This document shows, piece by piece, positions 51,779-59,787 of a stretch of 64,000 nt of DNA. Origin of the DNA: Meinhardsimonia xiamenensis (GTDB taxonomy: Bacteria; Pseudomonadota; Alphaproteobacteria; Rhodobacterales; Rhodobacteraceae); the NCBI RefSeq assembly GCF_900102905.1, contig NZ_FNFV01000001.1:69501-133500 (forward strand), given 5' to 3'. Below the pieces are notes generated by a model. The model ran no database searches, was not told where the DNA came from, and saw only the letters and a list, made by a program, of their open reading frames with translations. Positions within the stretch are counted from its first letter, which is position 1. The number at the start of each line of letters is the position of its first letter. A program made the position numbers and the translations under genes.

Positions 51779-52781
51779 CCTCGTCCTCCGCCTTCCGGGC
51801 TTCCTCCGATGCTTCGAACCCCAGCGTCGCGGGGTCAAGCTCGTAATGGGCGCCGCAGAACTGGCAGTCGGCGGTGACGATGCCTTGCTCGGTGGTCATG
51901 GTGCCGATGTCGCGCGCCGAGTAGATCGACAGGCTTTGGCGCACCTTCTCTTCGCTGCAGGTGCAGCCGAAGGCAACGGGCTGGGCATCGAACACCCGCG
52001 GCTCCTCCTCGTGGAACAGCCGAACCAGAAGATCGGTGGGCGTCACGCCGGGGCCGACGAGTTCCAGCGCATCGACGGTGTCGAGCAGGATGTTGGCACG
52101 GTTCCAGTCCTCCGCCGCATCACCGGAGAGGATGTCGGCCGCCTGCAGAAGTCCGCCTTCGCCCGAGCCGCCCTCGCGGGCCACGAGTTGAGATTGCGGC
52201 ATGTGCTGCAGCATCACGCCGCCCGCGCGCCAGCCCGAGGCCTCGCCGGGCGTGACGCTTTCTCCGAAGGCAAGGGCAAAGCGCGTGGGCAGCTGCTCGG
52301 ACTGGGCAAAATACGTCTCTGCGCAGGCCGAAAGCGAGCCGCCGGCAATCGGCGTGATGCCCTGATAGGGCATGGTGCCGGGGCCCTGGTCGATGAGTAT
52401 CGCGAAATAGCCTTCGCCAAGCTGCTCGAAGGGAGGCTTGCTTTCGTCAAGCCGCTCGGCATCGAAACTCGCCCAGGCGCGTATGCGGGCCGGCTCGCCC
52501 TCCTCGCGCGGCGCGAAGTAGTCGGTGGCGATGATGCGCACCGGCCCGTTGCCGCGAACCTGCAGGCTGAGCTTCCAGCGCAGCTTGATCGCCTGACCGA
52601 TCATCGCGGTCAGAAGCGTCGCCTCGGCCACCAGCGCCTCGATCGCGGGCGGGTAGTCATGCTGGGCAAGAACGTTGTCGAGCACCCCGTCGAGCCGCGC
52701 GACGCGGCCGCGGATGTCCGAGCGGTCAAGCTGGAACGGCAGCACGGTGTCGTCCCATGCGATGCGTCGAATCAGCGACAT
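51762..52781 (-). CDS. hslO: Redox-regulated chaperone Hsp33
   Basis: A 339-residue Hsp33, which becomes an active holdase when its zinc centre is oxidised. The N-terminal domain opens MSLIRRIAWDDTVLPFQLD, followed by DNVLAQHDYPPAIEALVAEA and FAILIDQGPGTMPYQGITP. The zinc-binding cysteines are in FGCTCSEEKV and DCQFCGAHYEL near the C-terminus. The ATG at 52781 has an AAGGAA site at 6 nt. It is divergent from a Nudix gene over 95 bp, a likely promoter region for the operon. Confidence 0.96.
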   Translation of the reverse strand: MSLIRRIAWDDTVLPFQLDRSDIRGRVARLDGVLDNVLAQHDYPPAIEALVAEATLLTAMIGQAIKLRWKLSLQVRGNGPVRIIATDYFAPREEGEPARIRAWASFDAERLDESKPPFEQLGEGYFAILIDQGPGTMPYQGITPIAGGSLSACAETYFAQSEQLPTRFALAFGESVTPGEASGWRAGGVMLQHMPQSQLVAREGGSGEGGLLQAADILSGDAAEDWNRANILLDTVDALELVGPGVTPTDLLVRLFHEEEPRVFDAQPVAFGCTCSEEKVRQSLSIYSARDIGTMTTEQGIVTADCQFCGAHYELDPATLGFEASEEARKAEDEGDKRH

Positions 52782-52876
52782 TGGGGATTCCTTGTCAGGG
52801 GGATTGAGCATACGCAACGCATATAGGAAGCGATCAAGCCGACCGGAAGAACCAGCCGCAAGGCAAGGGGCACGCG

Positions 52877-53401
52877 ATGACCAGACGATTCGGCCAACCA
52901 CCCGAGAGCGCGCGCCGCTACCGCCGCCGCCCCGGCGTCTATGCGGTCATCAGCGACGGCCGCGACGTTCTGATGACATGGCAGGCCGAGCCCGTTCCCG
53001 AGTTCCAGCTGCCGGGCGGCGGGATCGATCCGGGCGAGTCTCCCGTCGCCGCGCTGCACCGTGAAGTGCTGGAAGAAACCGGCTGGCGCATCGGCAGGAT
53101 ACGGCGCCTCGGCGCCTACCGCCGCTTCACCTACATGCCCGAATACGACCTCTGGGCCGAGAAGCTGTGCATGATCTACCTCGCCCGGCCGGTCTGCCGT
53201 CACGGACCGCCGCTCGAGCCCGGACACGCTGCCGTGTGGTTCACACCCGAGCTTGCCGTCGAGGCGCTCGCCTCGGACGGTGACCGCCATTTCCTGCGCC
53301 GCGCCCTGGAGGTCGCGACCCGCCGCGATGCCGCCGCCCCGTTGCGCCGGATCAGGCGGCCCTCGCGTGGGCAATGGCCGAGGGGGTCAGCCGGCCGTTG
53401 A
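52877..53401 (+). CDS. Nudix hydrolase
   Basis: A 174-residue Nudix protein with the box GGGIDPGESPVAALHREVLE plus the closing ETGW, and the preceding LMTWQAEPVPEFQLP. The substrate is unknown, with nucleotide diphosphate derivatives as the family norm. The N-terminal RRYRRRPGVYAVISDGRDVL is typical of the small Nudix group near MutT. Its C-terminal end is rich in arginine, and its 3' 50 bp overlap the end of the convergent NAD-binding protein gene, which is unusual for this otherwise non-overlapping region. Confidence 0.9.
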   Translation: MTRRFGQPPESARRYRRRPGVYAVISDGRDVLMTWQAEPVPEFQLPGGGIDPGESPVAALHREVLEETGWRIGRIRRLGAYRRFTYMPEYDLWAEKLCMIYLARPVCRHGPPLEPGHAAVWFTPELAVEALASDGDRHFLRRALEVATRRDAAAPLRRIRRPSRGQWPRGSAGR

Positions 53402-54050
53402 TCGCCGGGGCCTCGCGGATCAGCGCGTCGTTCTCGAGCGCCTCGACCATGAACAGCGCAAAATCGATGCGCCGGGTGCGGTTGCTGGCAAGGATCGGGT
53501 CGCCGACATGTCGGCTCCAGACGGGCAGGCCCTGGCTTTCGCCCTCCTCCAGATCGCTGCCGCGCACCACCGTCCAGTCGCGGTCGCTGTCGAAGATCAT
53601 GCACGTGGCGCGCAGCTGGTCGGAGATGTCGGCAAACCGCAGCGCGCGGGCAATCGCCCCGAAGACGGCCACGAAGGCGCGCAGTTTGAGCGAATAGCGG
53701 TCCTTTCCGTCACGACTGACGTGCCAGCCGCAGGAAAAGACGAGCCGCGCCTTGGGCTCGGCGTGCTCCAGCACCGCCCGCGCGGTGCCGCTGGCATAGT
53801 CGTCCACCCCCCAGGGCACGAGCACCGTTAGCACGCCATCACACCCCTGCAACGCGCGCGCAATCACCGCCGCGTCGTCGGTGCGGCCGGGAAACACCGT
53901 GATCCGGTCACCGAAGCGGGCGAGCTTGCCCACGCTCTCGGGGCGGCAGACGCCCCGCACCTCCCAGCCGCGGGCAAGGGCGTGCTCGGCCATGTACTGC
54001 CCGAGCTTGCCGGAAATCCCGATGATGCAGATGCGTCTGTTGCGGGCCAT
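53352..54050 (-). CDS. NAD(P)-binding protein of the NmrA/SDR-like type
   Basis: A 232-residue Rossmann-fold protein. It opens RICIIGISGKLGQYMAEHAL, a GxxGxxG nucleotide-binding motif, and continues with GRTDDAAVIARALQGCDGVL and KARLVFSCGWHVSRDGKDRY. It resembles NAD(P)H-binding NmrA-like and atypical SDR proteins, which often act as redox sensors or reductases; the catalytic Tyr-x-x-x-Lys is not clear. A strong AAAGGAGG site precedes the ATG at 54050. Two palindromes lie between it and the divergent tetR gene, so it is the likely target of that regulator. Confidence 0.86.
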   Translation of the reverse strand: MARNRRICIIGISGKLGQYMAEHALARGWEVRGVCRPESVGKLARFGDRITVFPGRTDDAAVIARALQGCDGVLTVLVPWGVDDYASGTARAVLEHAEPKARLVFSCGWHVSRDGKDRYSLKLRAFVAVFGAIARALRFADISDQLRATCMIFDSDRDWTVVRGSDLEEGESQGLPVWSRHVGDPILASNRTRRIDFALFMVEALENDALIREAPAINGRLTPSAIAHARAA

Positions 54051-54065
54051 GACGGCCTCCTTTCG

Positions 54066-54078
54066 CTTACGCTGTAAG
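54066..54078. promoter_or_regulatory. Operator palindrome 1 between tetR and the NAD-binding protein gene
   Basis: CTTACGCTGTAAG, a dyad with CTTAC/GTAAG arms and a 3-bp centre. It lies 15 bp upstream of the NAD-binding protein start and matches the second site 21 bp further on in 12 of 13 positions. Confidence 0.75.
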
Positions 54079-54099
54079 TTGCTTTCCGCGGCTGTTAGA

Positions 54100-54112
54100 C
54101 TTACGCCGTAAG
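54100..54112. promoter_or_regulatory. Operator palindrome 2 between tetR and the NAD-binding protein gene
   Basis: CTTACGCCGTAAG, the same dyad as at 54066-54078, 28 bp upstream of the tetR start. The centres are 34 bp apart, about three helical turns, so two TetR dimers could bind on one face and control both divergent genes. Confidence 0.75.
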
Positions 54113-54140
54113 CGAGTCAAGGAAATTCGGCGGGCATGGG

Positions 54141-54815
54141 ATGGCGGAGGCAGCCAAAGAGGGGCGGCGGGCGCGGCTGACGCGCGAGCGGGTGGTGGCC
54201 GAGGCGGTGGCGCTCGCGGATGCGGAGGGGCTCGAGGCGCTCAGCATGCGGCGGCTGGCCAAACGGCTCGGGGTCGAGGCGATGTCGCTCTACAACCACG
54301 TGTCGGGCAAGGAGGATCTCCTTGGCGCCATGGTCGATGCCGTGGCGGGGGAAATCCGCCGGCCCTCGGCGCAAGGCGACTGGAAGGCGGAAATGCGCGC
54401 GCGCGCGGTCTCGGCGCATGAGGTGTTCCTCCGTCACCCCTGGGCGCCGATGCTCTTTGTCTCGCGCGTCAATGCAGGGCCGAAGATGCTGGAGTGGGTT
54501 GATGCCACCATCGGCTGCCTGCGCGCGGCGGGCTTCGATCTGGCCATGGCGGATCACGCCTGGAACGCCATTGATTCGCACATCTACGGCTTCACCCTGC
54601 AGGAGCTGAACTTTCCCTTCGCCAAGGGCGAATACGCCGCGCAGGCGCGCGCCTGGTTGCCGCACATCCCGGCCGATCGGCTGCCCAACCTGCACGCCAT
54701 GGCTGACGCGGTGGCGAGCGGTCGGCATGATGGGGTTCACGATTTCTGCTTCGGGCTTGAGCTGATCCTTGACGGGCTGGAGGCGCTTATCGGAGCCCGG
54801 CAACAAACAGGCTGA
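54141..54815 (+). CDS. TetR family transcriptional regulator
   Basis: A 224-residue TetR-type repressor with a C-terminal domain of the TetR_C (tetracycline repressor-like) class. The helix-turn-helix is ERVVAEAVALADAEGLEALS, MRRLAKRLGVEAMSLYNHVS and GKEDLLGAMVDAV. The ligand domain includes LRHPWAPMLFVSRVNAGPKM and DSHIYGFTLQELNF. The ATG at 54141 is preceded by a weak ribosome site (GGAA), and an out-of-frame ATG lies 5 bp before it. It probably represses itself and the divergent NAD-binding protein gene through the two operators in between. Confidence 0.92.
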   Translation: MAEAAKEGRRARLTRERVVAEAVALADAEGLEALSMRRLAKRLGVEAMSLYNHVSGKEDLLGAMVDAVAGEIRRPSAQGDWKAEMRARAVSAHEVFLRHPWAPMLFVSRVNAGPKMLEWVDATIGCLRAAGFDLAMADHAWNAIDSHIYGFTLQELNFPFAKGEYAAQARAWLPHIPADRLPNLHAMADAVASGRHDGVHDFCFGLELILDGLEALIGARQQTG

Positions 54816-54856
54816 GGTACGACGCGAAATACTAGCACCGCGCGCGCTCAGAGTGG

Positions 54857-54883
54857 TTGCCGCTCATGCAAATTGGTTATATT
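54857..54883 (+). promoter_or_regulatory. Weak candidate promoter of glcDEF
   Basis: TTGCCG (54857-54862) and TATATT (54878-54883) with 15-bp spacing. An AT-rich dyad-like stretch (ATTGGT ... ACCAGAT) overlaps the -10 and loosely recalls FadR/GlcC-type half sites. The spacing is short and no glcC gene is present. Confidence 0.3.
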
Positions 54884-54907
54884 TTCTGACCAGATTTGGA
54901 GGTTCCC

Positions 54908-56344
54908 ATGGAAATGCCGCGCCCGGACCCGCGCCGCCTTGAGGCGAAGGCTCGTATCGTCGCCCGTCTGCGCGAGGTCGTTTCCCGCGAAGACGCGGTG
55001 ATCGACGAGGAGCACGAGACGCGCGCCTACGAGTGCGATGCGCTCACCGCCTATCGCTGCCCGCCGATGGCGGTGGTGCTGCCCTCCTCCACCGAAGAGG
55101 TCTCCGCCGTTCTGAAGATCTGCCATGAGGAAGGCGTGCCGGTGGTGCCCCGCGGCTCGGGCACCTCGCTTGCCGGAGGCGCGCTGCCGGTGGCCGACGG
55201 CATCATTCTCGGCGTCTCGCGCCTCAACCGCGTGCTCGAGATCGACACCGACAACCGCTTCATCCGGGTTGAATCGGGGCGCACCAACCTCTCGGTTACC
55301 GGCGCGGTGGAGGAAGAGGGTTTCTTCTACGCTCCCGACCCCTCCTCGCAGCTCGCCTGCGCCATCGCCGGCAACATCGCCATGAATTCCGGCGGCGCGC
55401 ATTGCCTCAAGTACGGGGTGACCACCAACAACCTGATGGGCGTGAAGATGGTGCTGATGGATGGCACCATCGTCGAGCTGGGCGGGCCGTATCTCGATGC
55501 CGGCGGGCTCGATCTTCTGGGCCTTGTCTGCGGCTCGGAAGGGCAGCTTGGCGTGGTGACGGAAGCGGTATTGCGCATCCTGCCCAAGCCCGAGGGCGCG
55601 CGGCCGATCCTGATGGGGTTCGACTCGAACGAGGTTGCCGGCGCCTGCGTCTCCGACATCATCCGCGCCGGCATCCTGCCGGTGGCGATCGAGTTCATGG
55701 ACCGGCCCTGCATCGAGGCGACCGAGGCCTTCGCCCATGCCGGCTATCCCGATTGCGAGGCGCTGCTGATCGTCGAGGTGGAAGGTTCCGACGCCGAGAT
55801 CGACGAGCAACTCAACCTCATCAAGCAGATCGCCCGTCGCCACAACCCGGTGGCCCTGCGCGAGGCGAAGGATGCCGACGAGGCCGCGCGCATCTGGGCC
55901 GGCCGCAAGGCCGCCTTCGGCGCGATGGGGCAGATCAACGACTACATGTGCCTCGATGGCACGATCCCGGTCTCGGAGCTTCCCTTCGTGCTGCGCCGCA
56001 TCGGCGAGATGTCGAAGGAGTTCGGGCTCGAGGTGGGCAATGTCTTTCACGCCGGTGACGGCAACATGCATCCGCTGATCCTCTATGATGCCAACAAGCC
56101 TGGCGATCTGGAGCGGGCCGAGGCGTTTGGCGCCGAAATTCTCAAGCTCTGCGTCGAGGTCGGCGGCTGCCTCACCGGCGAGCATGGCGTGGGCGTGGAG
56201 AAGCGCGATCTGATGGGCGTCCAGTTCAGCCGCGCTGATCTCGAGGCGCAGATGCGCCTGAAGGACGTGTTCGATCCGGCCTGGCTGCTGAACCCCGGCA
56301 AGGTCTTCCCGCTCGATGTGACCGAGGCGCGCCGTGCAGCGTGA
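54908..56344 (+). CDS. glcD: Glycolate oxidase subunit GlcD, FAD-linked
   Basis: A 478-residue FAD-linked oxidase, the catalytic subunit that oxidises glycolate to glyoxylate. It has the PCMH-type FAD domain (VVPRGSGTSLAGGALPVADG, YAPDPSSQLACAIAGNIAMN, GGAHCLKYGVTTNNL) and the C-terminal oxidase cap ending GNVFHAGDGNMHPLILYD, CLTGEHGVGVEKRDLMG and DPAWLLNPGKVFP. The ATG at 54908 (MEMPRPD) has a GGAGG site; the ATG four codons upstream is unlikely. glcE begins before its stop, so the three glc genes are co-translated. Confidence 0.96.
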   Translation: MEMPRPDPRRLEAKARIVARLREVVSREDAVIDEEHETRAYECDALTAYRCPPMAVVLPSSTEEVSAVLKICHEEGVPVVPRGSGTSLAGGALPVADGIILGVSRLNRVLEIDTDNRFIRVESGRTNLSVTGAVEEEGFFYAPDPSSQLACAIAGNIAMNSGGAHCLKYGVTTNNLMGVKMVLMDGTIVELGGPYLDAGGLDLLGLVCGSEGQLGVVTEAVLRILPKPEGARPILMGFDSNEVAGACVSDIIRAGILPVAIEFMDRPCIEATEAFAHAGYPDCEALLIVEVEGSDAEIDEQLNLIKQIARRHNPVALREAKDADEAARIWAGRKAAFGAMGQINDYMCLDGTIPVSELPFVLRRIGEMSKEFGLEVGNVFHAGDGNMHPLILYDANKPGDLERAEAFGAEILKLCVEVGGCLTGEHGVGVEKRDLMGVQFSRADLEAQMRLKDVFDPAWLLNPGKVFPLDVTEARRAA

Positions 56345-57491
56345 GGTTACCGCGAGCAAGGCGCTCTGCCCGGCCAGCGAGGCAGAACTTGCCGAGGCCA
56401 TCGCTTCGGCTGAAGGGCCGCTGAGGATCCTCGGCGGCGGCACGCGCGCCTATGGCCGCCCGGTCGAGGGCCGGCCGCTCACCACCGCCGCCCTTACGGG
56501 AATTACCCTCTACGAGCCCGGCGCGCTGACGCTGGTGGTGCGCGCCGGCACGCCGCTGGCGGATGTGGAGGCCGCGCTTGCCGAGCATGGCCAGCGCCTG
56601 CCCTTCGAGCCGATGGACATGCGCGGCCTTCTCGGCACCGAGGGCGCGCCGACCATCGGCGGGGTGGCGGCCGCCAACGTCTCCGGGCCCCGGCGCGTGC
56701 AGGTGGGCGCCTGCCGCGACTACATGCTCGGCGTGCGCCTCATTGACGGGCGCGGCGAGATCATCAAGAGCGGCGGGCGGGTGATGAAGAACGTCACCGG
56801 CTATGACCTCGTGAAGCTCATGGCCGGTAGCCACGGCACGCTCGGGGTGCTCACGGAGATTTCCTTCAAGGTCCTGCCGGAGCCCGAGGCGCGCGCCGTG
56901 CTGCTCGTCGAGGGGCTCGACGATGCCACCGCCCAGCGCGCCATGACCGCCGCGCTCAACTCGCCGTTCGAGGTGTCGGGCGCGGCCCATGCCCCGCGCG
57001 GGGTCGATGGCGCACCGGTCACGATGATCCGCATCGAGGGTTTTGCCGGCTCGGTGCGCTATCGCACCGAAAGGCTGAAGGAGATCCTCAGCCGCTTCGG
57101 CGAGGTGGCGGTGGAGACCGACCCCGAGCGCACCGCCGCCGGCTGGCGCTGGGTGCGCGATGTGGAGGCCTTCCACGACCGCCCCGGCGATGTCTGGCGA
57201 CTTTCGCTCAAGCCCTCCGAGGCGCCCGAGGTTGCCGCCCGCGCCGAGCCGGAAGGCGCGCTTTACGACTGGGGCGGCGGCCGGCTTTGGCTCCTCATGC
57301 CGGAAGGGACCGATCTGCGCGCGCGGCTCGGCCCTTTCTCCGGTCATGCCACGCTGATCCGCGCCTCGGAGCCGACGCGCCGCGCGATTGCGAGCTTCCC
57401 GCCCCAGCCTGCGCCGGTGGCCGCGCTCGAGGCCGGGATCAGGCGGCAGTTCGACCCGCGCGGCATTCTCAACCCCGGGCTGATGGGCTAG
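56334..57491 (+). CDS. glcE: Glycolate oxidase FAD-binding subunit GlcE
   Basis: A 385-residue second FAD-binding subunit of glycolate oxidase, paralogous to GlcD. It shows LRILGGGTRAYGRPVEGRPL, LLGTEGAPTIGGVAAANVSG, KSGGRVMKNVTGYDLVKLMA, SHGTLGVLTEISFKVLPEPE and the end FDPRGILNPGLMG. The GTG start at 56334 overlaps glcD by 11 bp. GlcE and GlcD work with the iron-sulfur subunit GlcF to pass electrons to the quinone pool. Confidence 0.95.
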   Translation: MQREVTASKALCPASEAELAEAIASAEGPLRILGGGTRAYGRPVEGRPLTTAALTGITLYEPGALTLVVRAGTPLADVEAALAEHGQRLPFEPMDMRGLLGTEGAPTIGGVAAANVSGPRRVQVGACRDYMLGVRLIDGRGEIIKSGGRVMKNVTGYDLVKLMAGSHGTLGVLTEISFKVLPEPEARAVLLVEGLDDATAQRAMTAALNSPFEVSGAAHAPRGVDGAPVTMIRIEGFAGSVRYRTERLKEILSRFGEVAVETDPERTAAGWRWVRDVEAFHDRPGDVWRLSLKPSEAPEVAARAEPEGALYDWGGGRLWLLMPEGTDLRARLGPFSGHATLIRASEPTRRAIASFPPQPAPVAALEAGIRRQFDPRGILNPGLMG

Positions 57492-57494
57492 GCC

Positions 57495-58790
57495 ATGCAG
57501 ACGAATTTCACCGCCGAGCAGCTCAAGGATCCGGGCATCGCGCGCGCCAACGAGATCCTGCGCGCCTGCGTGCACTGCGGCTTTTGCACCGCCACCTGCC
57601 CCACCTATCAGGTGCTGGGCGACGAGGCCGACAGCCCGCGCGGGCGCATCTACCTCATCAAGGACATGCTCGAATCGGGCCGGCCGGCCGATGAGCGCAC
57701 CGTGCGCCACATCGACCGCTGCCTGTCCTGCCTTGCCTGCATGACCACCTGCCCCTCGGGCGTGCACTACATGCATCTGGTGGACCACGCCCGCGCCTAT
57801 ATCGAGAAGACCTACCGCCGCCCCTGGGCCGACCGGGCGCTGCGCTGGCTTCTCGCGCGCATCATCCCCTACCCCACGCGCTTCCGCCTTGCGCTTCTCG
57901 GCGCCAAGATCGGCCGGCCCTTCCGCTGGCTGATGCCCGACGCGCGGCTGAGGGCGATGCTGGAGATGGCGCCGAAGAACATCCCGCCCGTGAGCCCCAA
58001 TGACGCGCCGCAGGTGTTTCCGGCGATCGGCGAGCGGCGGGCGCGGGTGGCGCTGATGACGGGCTGCGCCCAGCGCGCGCTCAACACCGACATCAACGAC
58101 GCCACCATCCGCCTTCTGCGCCGGCTCGGGGCGGAGGTGGTGGTCGCGCGCGGCGCGGGCTGCTGCGGGGCGCTCACCCATCACATGGGCCGCGAGGCCG
58201 AGGCGCATCACTTCGCCGCCCGCAACATCCGCGCGTGGATGGCGGAGGTGCGCGGCGAAGGGCTCGATGCCATCGTCATCAACACCTCCGGCTGCGGCAC
58301 CACGGTGAAGGACTACGGCCACATGTTCCGCACCGACCCTTTGGCCGAGGAAGCGGCACAGGTGGCCGCGCTCGCCCGCGACGTGACCGAGGTCATCAAG
58401 GAGCTCGGCCTGCCCGAGGGAGCGCCCAAGGGCTTGCGCGTGGCCTATCACGCCGCCTGTTCGCTGCAGCATGGCCAGAAGATCCGCGAGGCGCCCAAGG
58501 CGCTCTTGAGACGCGCGGGCTTCGAGGTGGTGGAACCGGCCGACAGTCACCTCTGCTGCGGCTCGGCCGGCACCTACAACCTGCTGCAGCCCGAGATCTC
58601 CGCCGAGCTCAAGCGGCGCAAGGTGGCAACGCTCGAGGCGCGCGCGCCGGATGTCATCGCGGCGGGCAACATCGGCTGCATGGTGCAGATCGGCGGCGGC
58701 ACCGACATTCCGGTCGTGCACACCGTCGAGCTGCTCGACTGGGCCACGGGAGGCCCGAAACCGCCGGCATTGTCCACGATCAGGCCATAA
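57495..58790 (+). CDS. glcF: Glycolate oxidase iron-sulfur subunit GlcF
   Basis: A 431-residue iron-sulfur protein with two 4Fe-4S ferredoxin motifs (CVHCGFCTATCPTY and CLSCLACMTTCPSG) and two CCG domains (GAGCCGALTHHMGREAEAHH and HLCCGSAGTYNLLQPEIS). It completes the glycolate oxidase complex, transferring electrons from GlcDE to the membrane. It starts 3 bp after the glcE stop. No transmembrane segment is seen, as in its homologues. Confidence 0.96.
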   Translation: MQTNFTAEQLKDPGIARANEILRACVHCGFCTATCPTYQVLGDEADSPRGRIYLIKDMLESGRPADERTVRHIDRCLSCLACMTTCPSGVHYMHLVDHARAYIEKTYRRPWADRALRWLLARIIPYPTRFRLALLGAKIGRPFRWLMPDARLRAMLEMAPKNIPPVSPNDAPQVFPAIGERRARVALMTGCAQRALNTDINDATIRLLRRLGAEVVVARGAGCCGALTHHMGREAEAHHFAARNIRAWMAEVRGEGLDAIVINTSGCGTTVKDYGHMFRTDPLAEEAAQVAALARDVTEVIKELGLPEGAPKGLRVAYHAACSLQHGQKIREAPKALLRRAGFEVVEPADSHLCCGSAGTYNLLQPEISAELKRRKVATLEARAPDVIAAGNIGCMVQIGGGTDIPVVHTVELLDWATGGPKPPALSTIRP

Positions 58791-58840
58791 ATCCGCCCAA
58801 GCCCTCCCCTATCCCTTCTCGCGGGGCTGGAGGGATGGAC

Positions 58841-59662
58841 ATGTGGAAGTGGATTGCGATTTTCCTGGCCCTTGTGCTGATCAAGACCGAGGTACGCGCC
58901 AGCGAAAGCGACGGCTTGCAGGCGCTCCTCACCGGCGATGACGCCCGCGGCTGGCGCGCTGTCGGCCGGGTCGAGTTTGCCGGCCGCGCCTTCTGCACCG
59001 GGTCGCTCATCGAGGAAGATCTGGTGCTCACGGCGGCACACTGCCTGCGCGACAAGGAGACGGGGCGGCGATTCGCACCGGAGGAGATCCGCTTTCTCGC
59101 CGACTGGCGCGCCGGGCGCGCTTCGGCCTATCGCGGCGTGCGGGCCGTGGCCATTCATCCGGGATTTGCGCCCGGCGCCGACACCGCCCTCGGCCGCGCC
59201 GCCCATGACATCGCGCTGCTGCGGCTCGATCAGCCGATCCGCAACGGCACGATCAAGCCCTTCGCCACCGGGCGGCGGCCGGGCAAGGGCGCGCGGGTGG
59301 GCGTCGTCTCCTACGCCCACGACCGCGCCGAAAGCCCCTCGCTCGAGCGCGATTGCGGCGTGCTCGCTCGCTCGGGCGGGGCGCTCATCCTGTCTTGTCA
59401 GGTCGATTTCGGCTCGTCGGGCGCGCCCGTGTTCAGCTTCGAGGATGGCGCCGCGCGCATCGTGTCGGTGATCTCCGCCAAGGCCGAGGCGCGGGGGCGC
59501 AAGGTCTCCGTCGCTTCCGCCGTTGAGGGTTCGCTCGAGGAGGTGATGGCGCTGATCGGGCCGAGTCCGAACCGGGCCCCAACCGCGAATGGCCCGCGGA
59601 TCCTGCGCCTTGGCAACGGCATGCCCCGACACGAGACCGGCGCGCGTTTCCTGCGGCCCTGA
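58841..59662 (+). CDS. Secreted trypsin-like serine protease
   Basis: A 273-residue S1-family protease with an N-terminal signal or membrane anchor (IAIFLALVLIKTEVRAS). The triad is H67 (LTAAHC), D123 (HDIALLRL) and S193 (DFGSSGAPVF). Cysteines C52/C68 and C172/C186 are placed for the usual disulfides. The segment before the serine is GSSG instead of GDSG, common in the V8-like/glutamyl endopeptidase branch. The ATG at 58841 is 7 nt after GGAGG; the ATG at 58835 is too close. It follows glcF by 50 bp and is unrelated to it. The C-terminus beyond the fold is basic. Confidence 0.9.
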   Translation: MWKWIAIFLALVLIKTEVRASESDGLQALLTGDDARGWRAVGRVEFAGRAFCTGSLIEEDLVLTAAHCLRDKETGRRFAPEEIRFLADWRAGRASAYRGVRAVAIHPGFAPGADTALGRAAHDIALLRLDQPIRNGTIKPFATGRRPGKGARVGVVSYAHDRAESPSLERDCGVLARSGGALILSCQVDFGSSGAPVFSFEDGAARIVSVISAKAEARGRKVSVASAVEGSLEEVMALIGPSPNRAPTANGPRILRLGNGMPRHETGARFLRP

Positions 59663-59666
59663 CCCT

Positions 59667-59695
59667 CTTGAACGGCGGCCGCGAATTACCCACAT
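59667..59695 (+). promoter_or_regulatory. Sigma-32 (RpoH)-like promoter of the hsp20 gene
   Basis: CTTGAA (59667-59672) and CCCACAT (59689-59695) with a 16-bp spacer approximate the heat-shock consensus CTTGAA-N(13-17)-CCCCAT. It starts 5 bp after the protease stop and gives an hsp20 leader of about 85 nt. The leader contains two hairpins (GCCGGG/CCCGGC, and TCCCC/GGGGA). Confidence 0.5.
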
Positions 59696-59787
59696 CTTGA
59701 TTGCCGGGTGCCGCAAAGGGCCCGGCGACCCGCCTGTCCCCGTGGGGGAAGGCACAGGATTGGCTATCGCTCAAAGGAGGATGACCA

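Noticed and set aside
56226-58721. An 831-codon minus-strand open frame across glcE and glcF
   Set aside because: Antisense shadow of the glc operon, made of repetitive HRG/AAG-type sequence without a family.
59700-59787. ROSE-type RNA thermometer before hsp20
   Set aside because: Hairpins are present, but the conserved element pairing to the AAGGAGG site is not clear. Kept only as a possibility in the findings.
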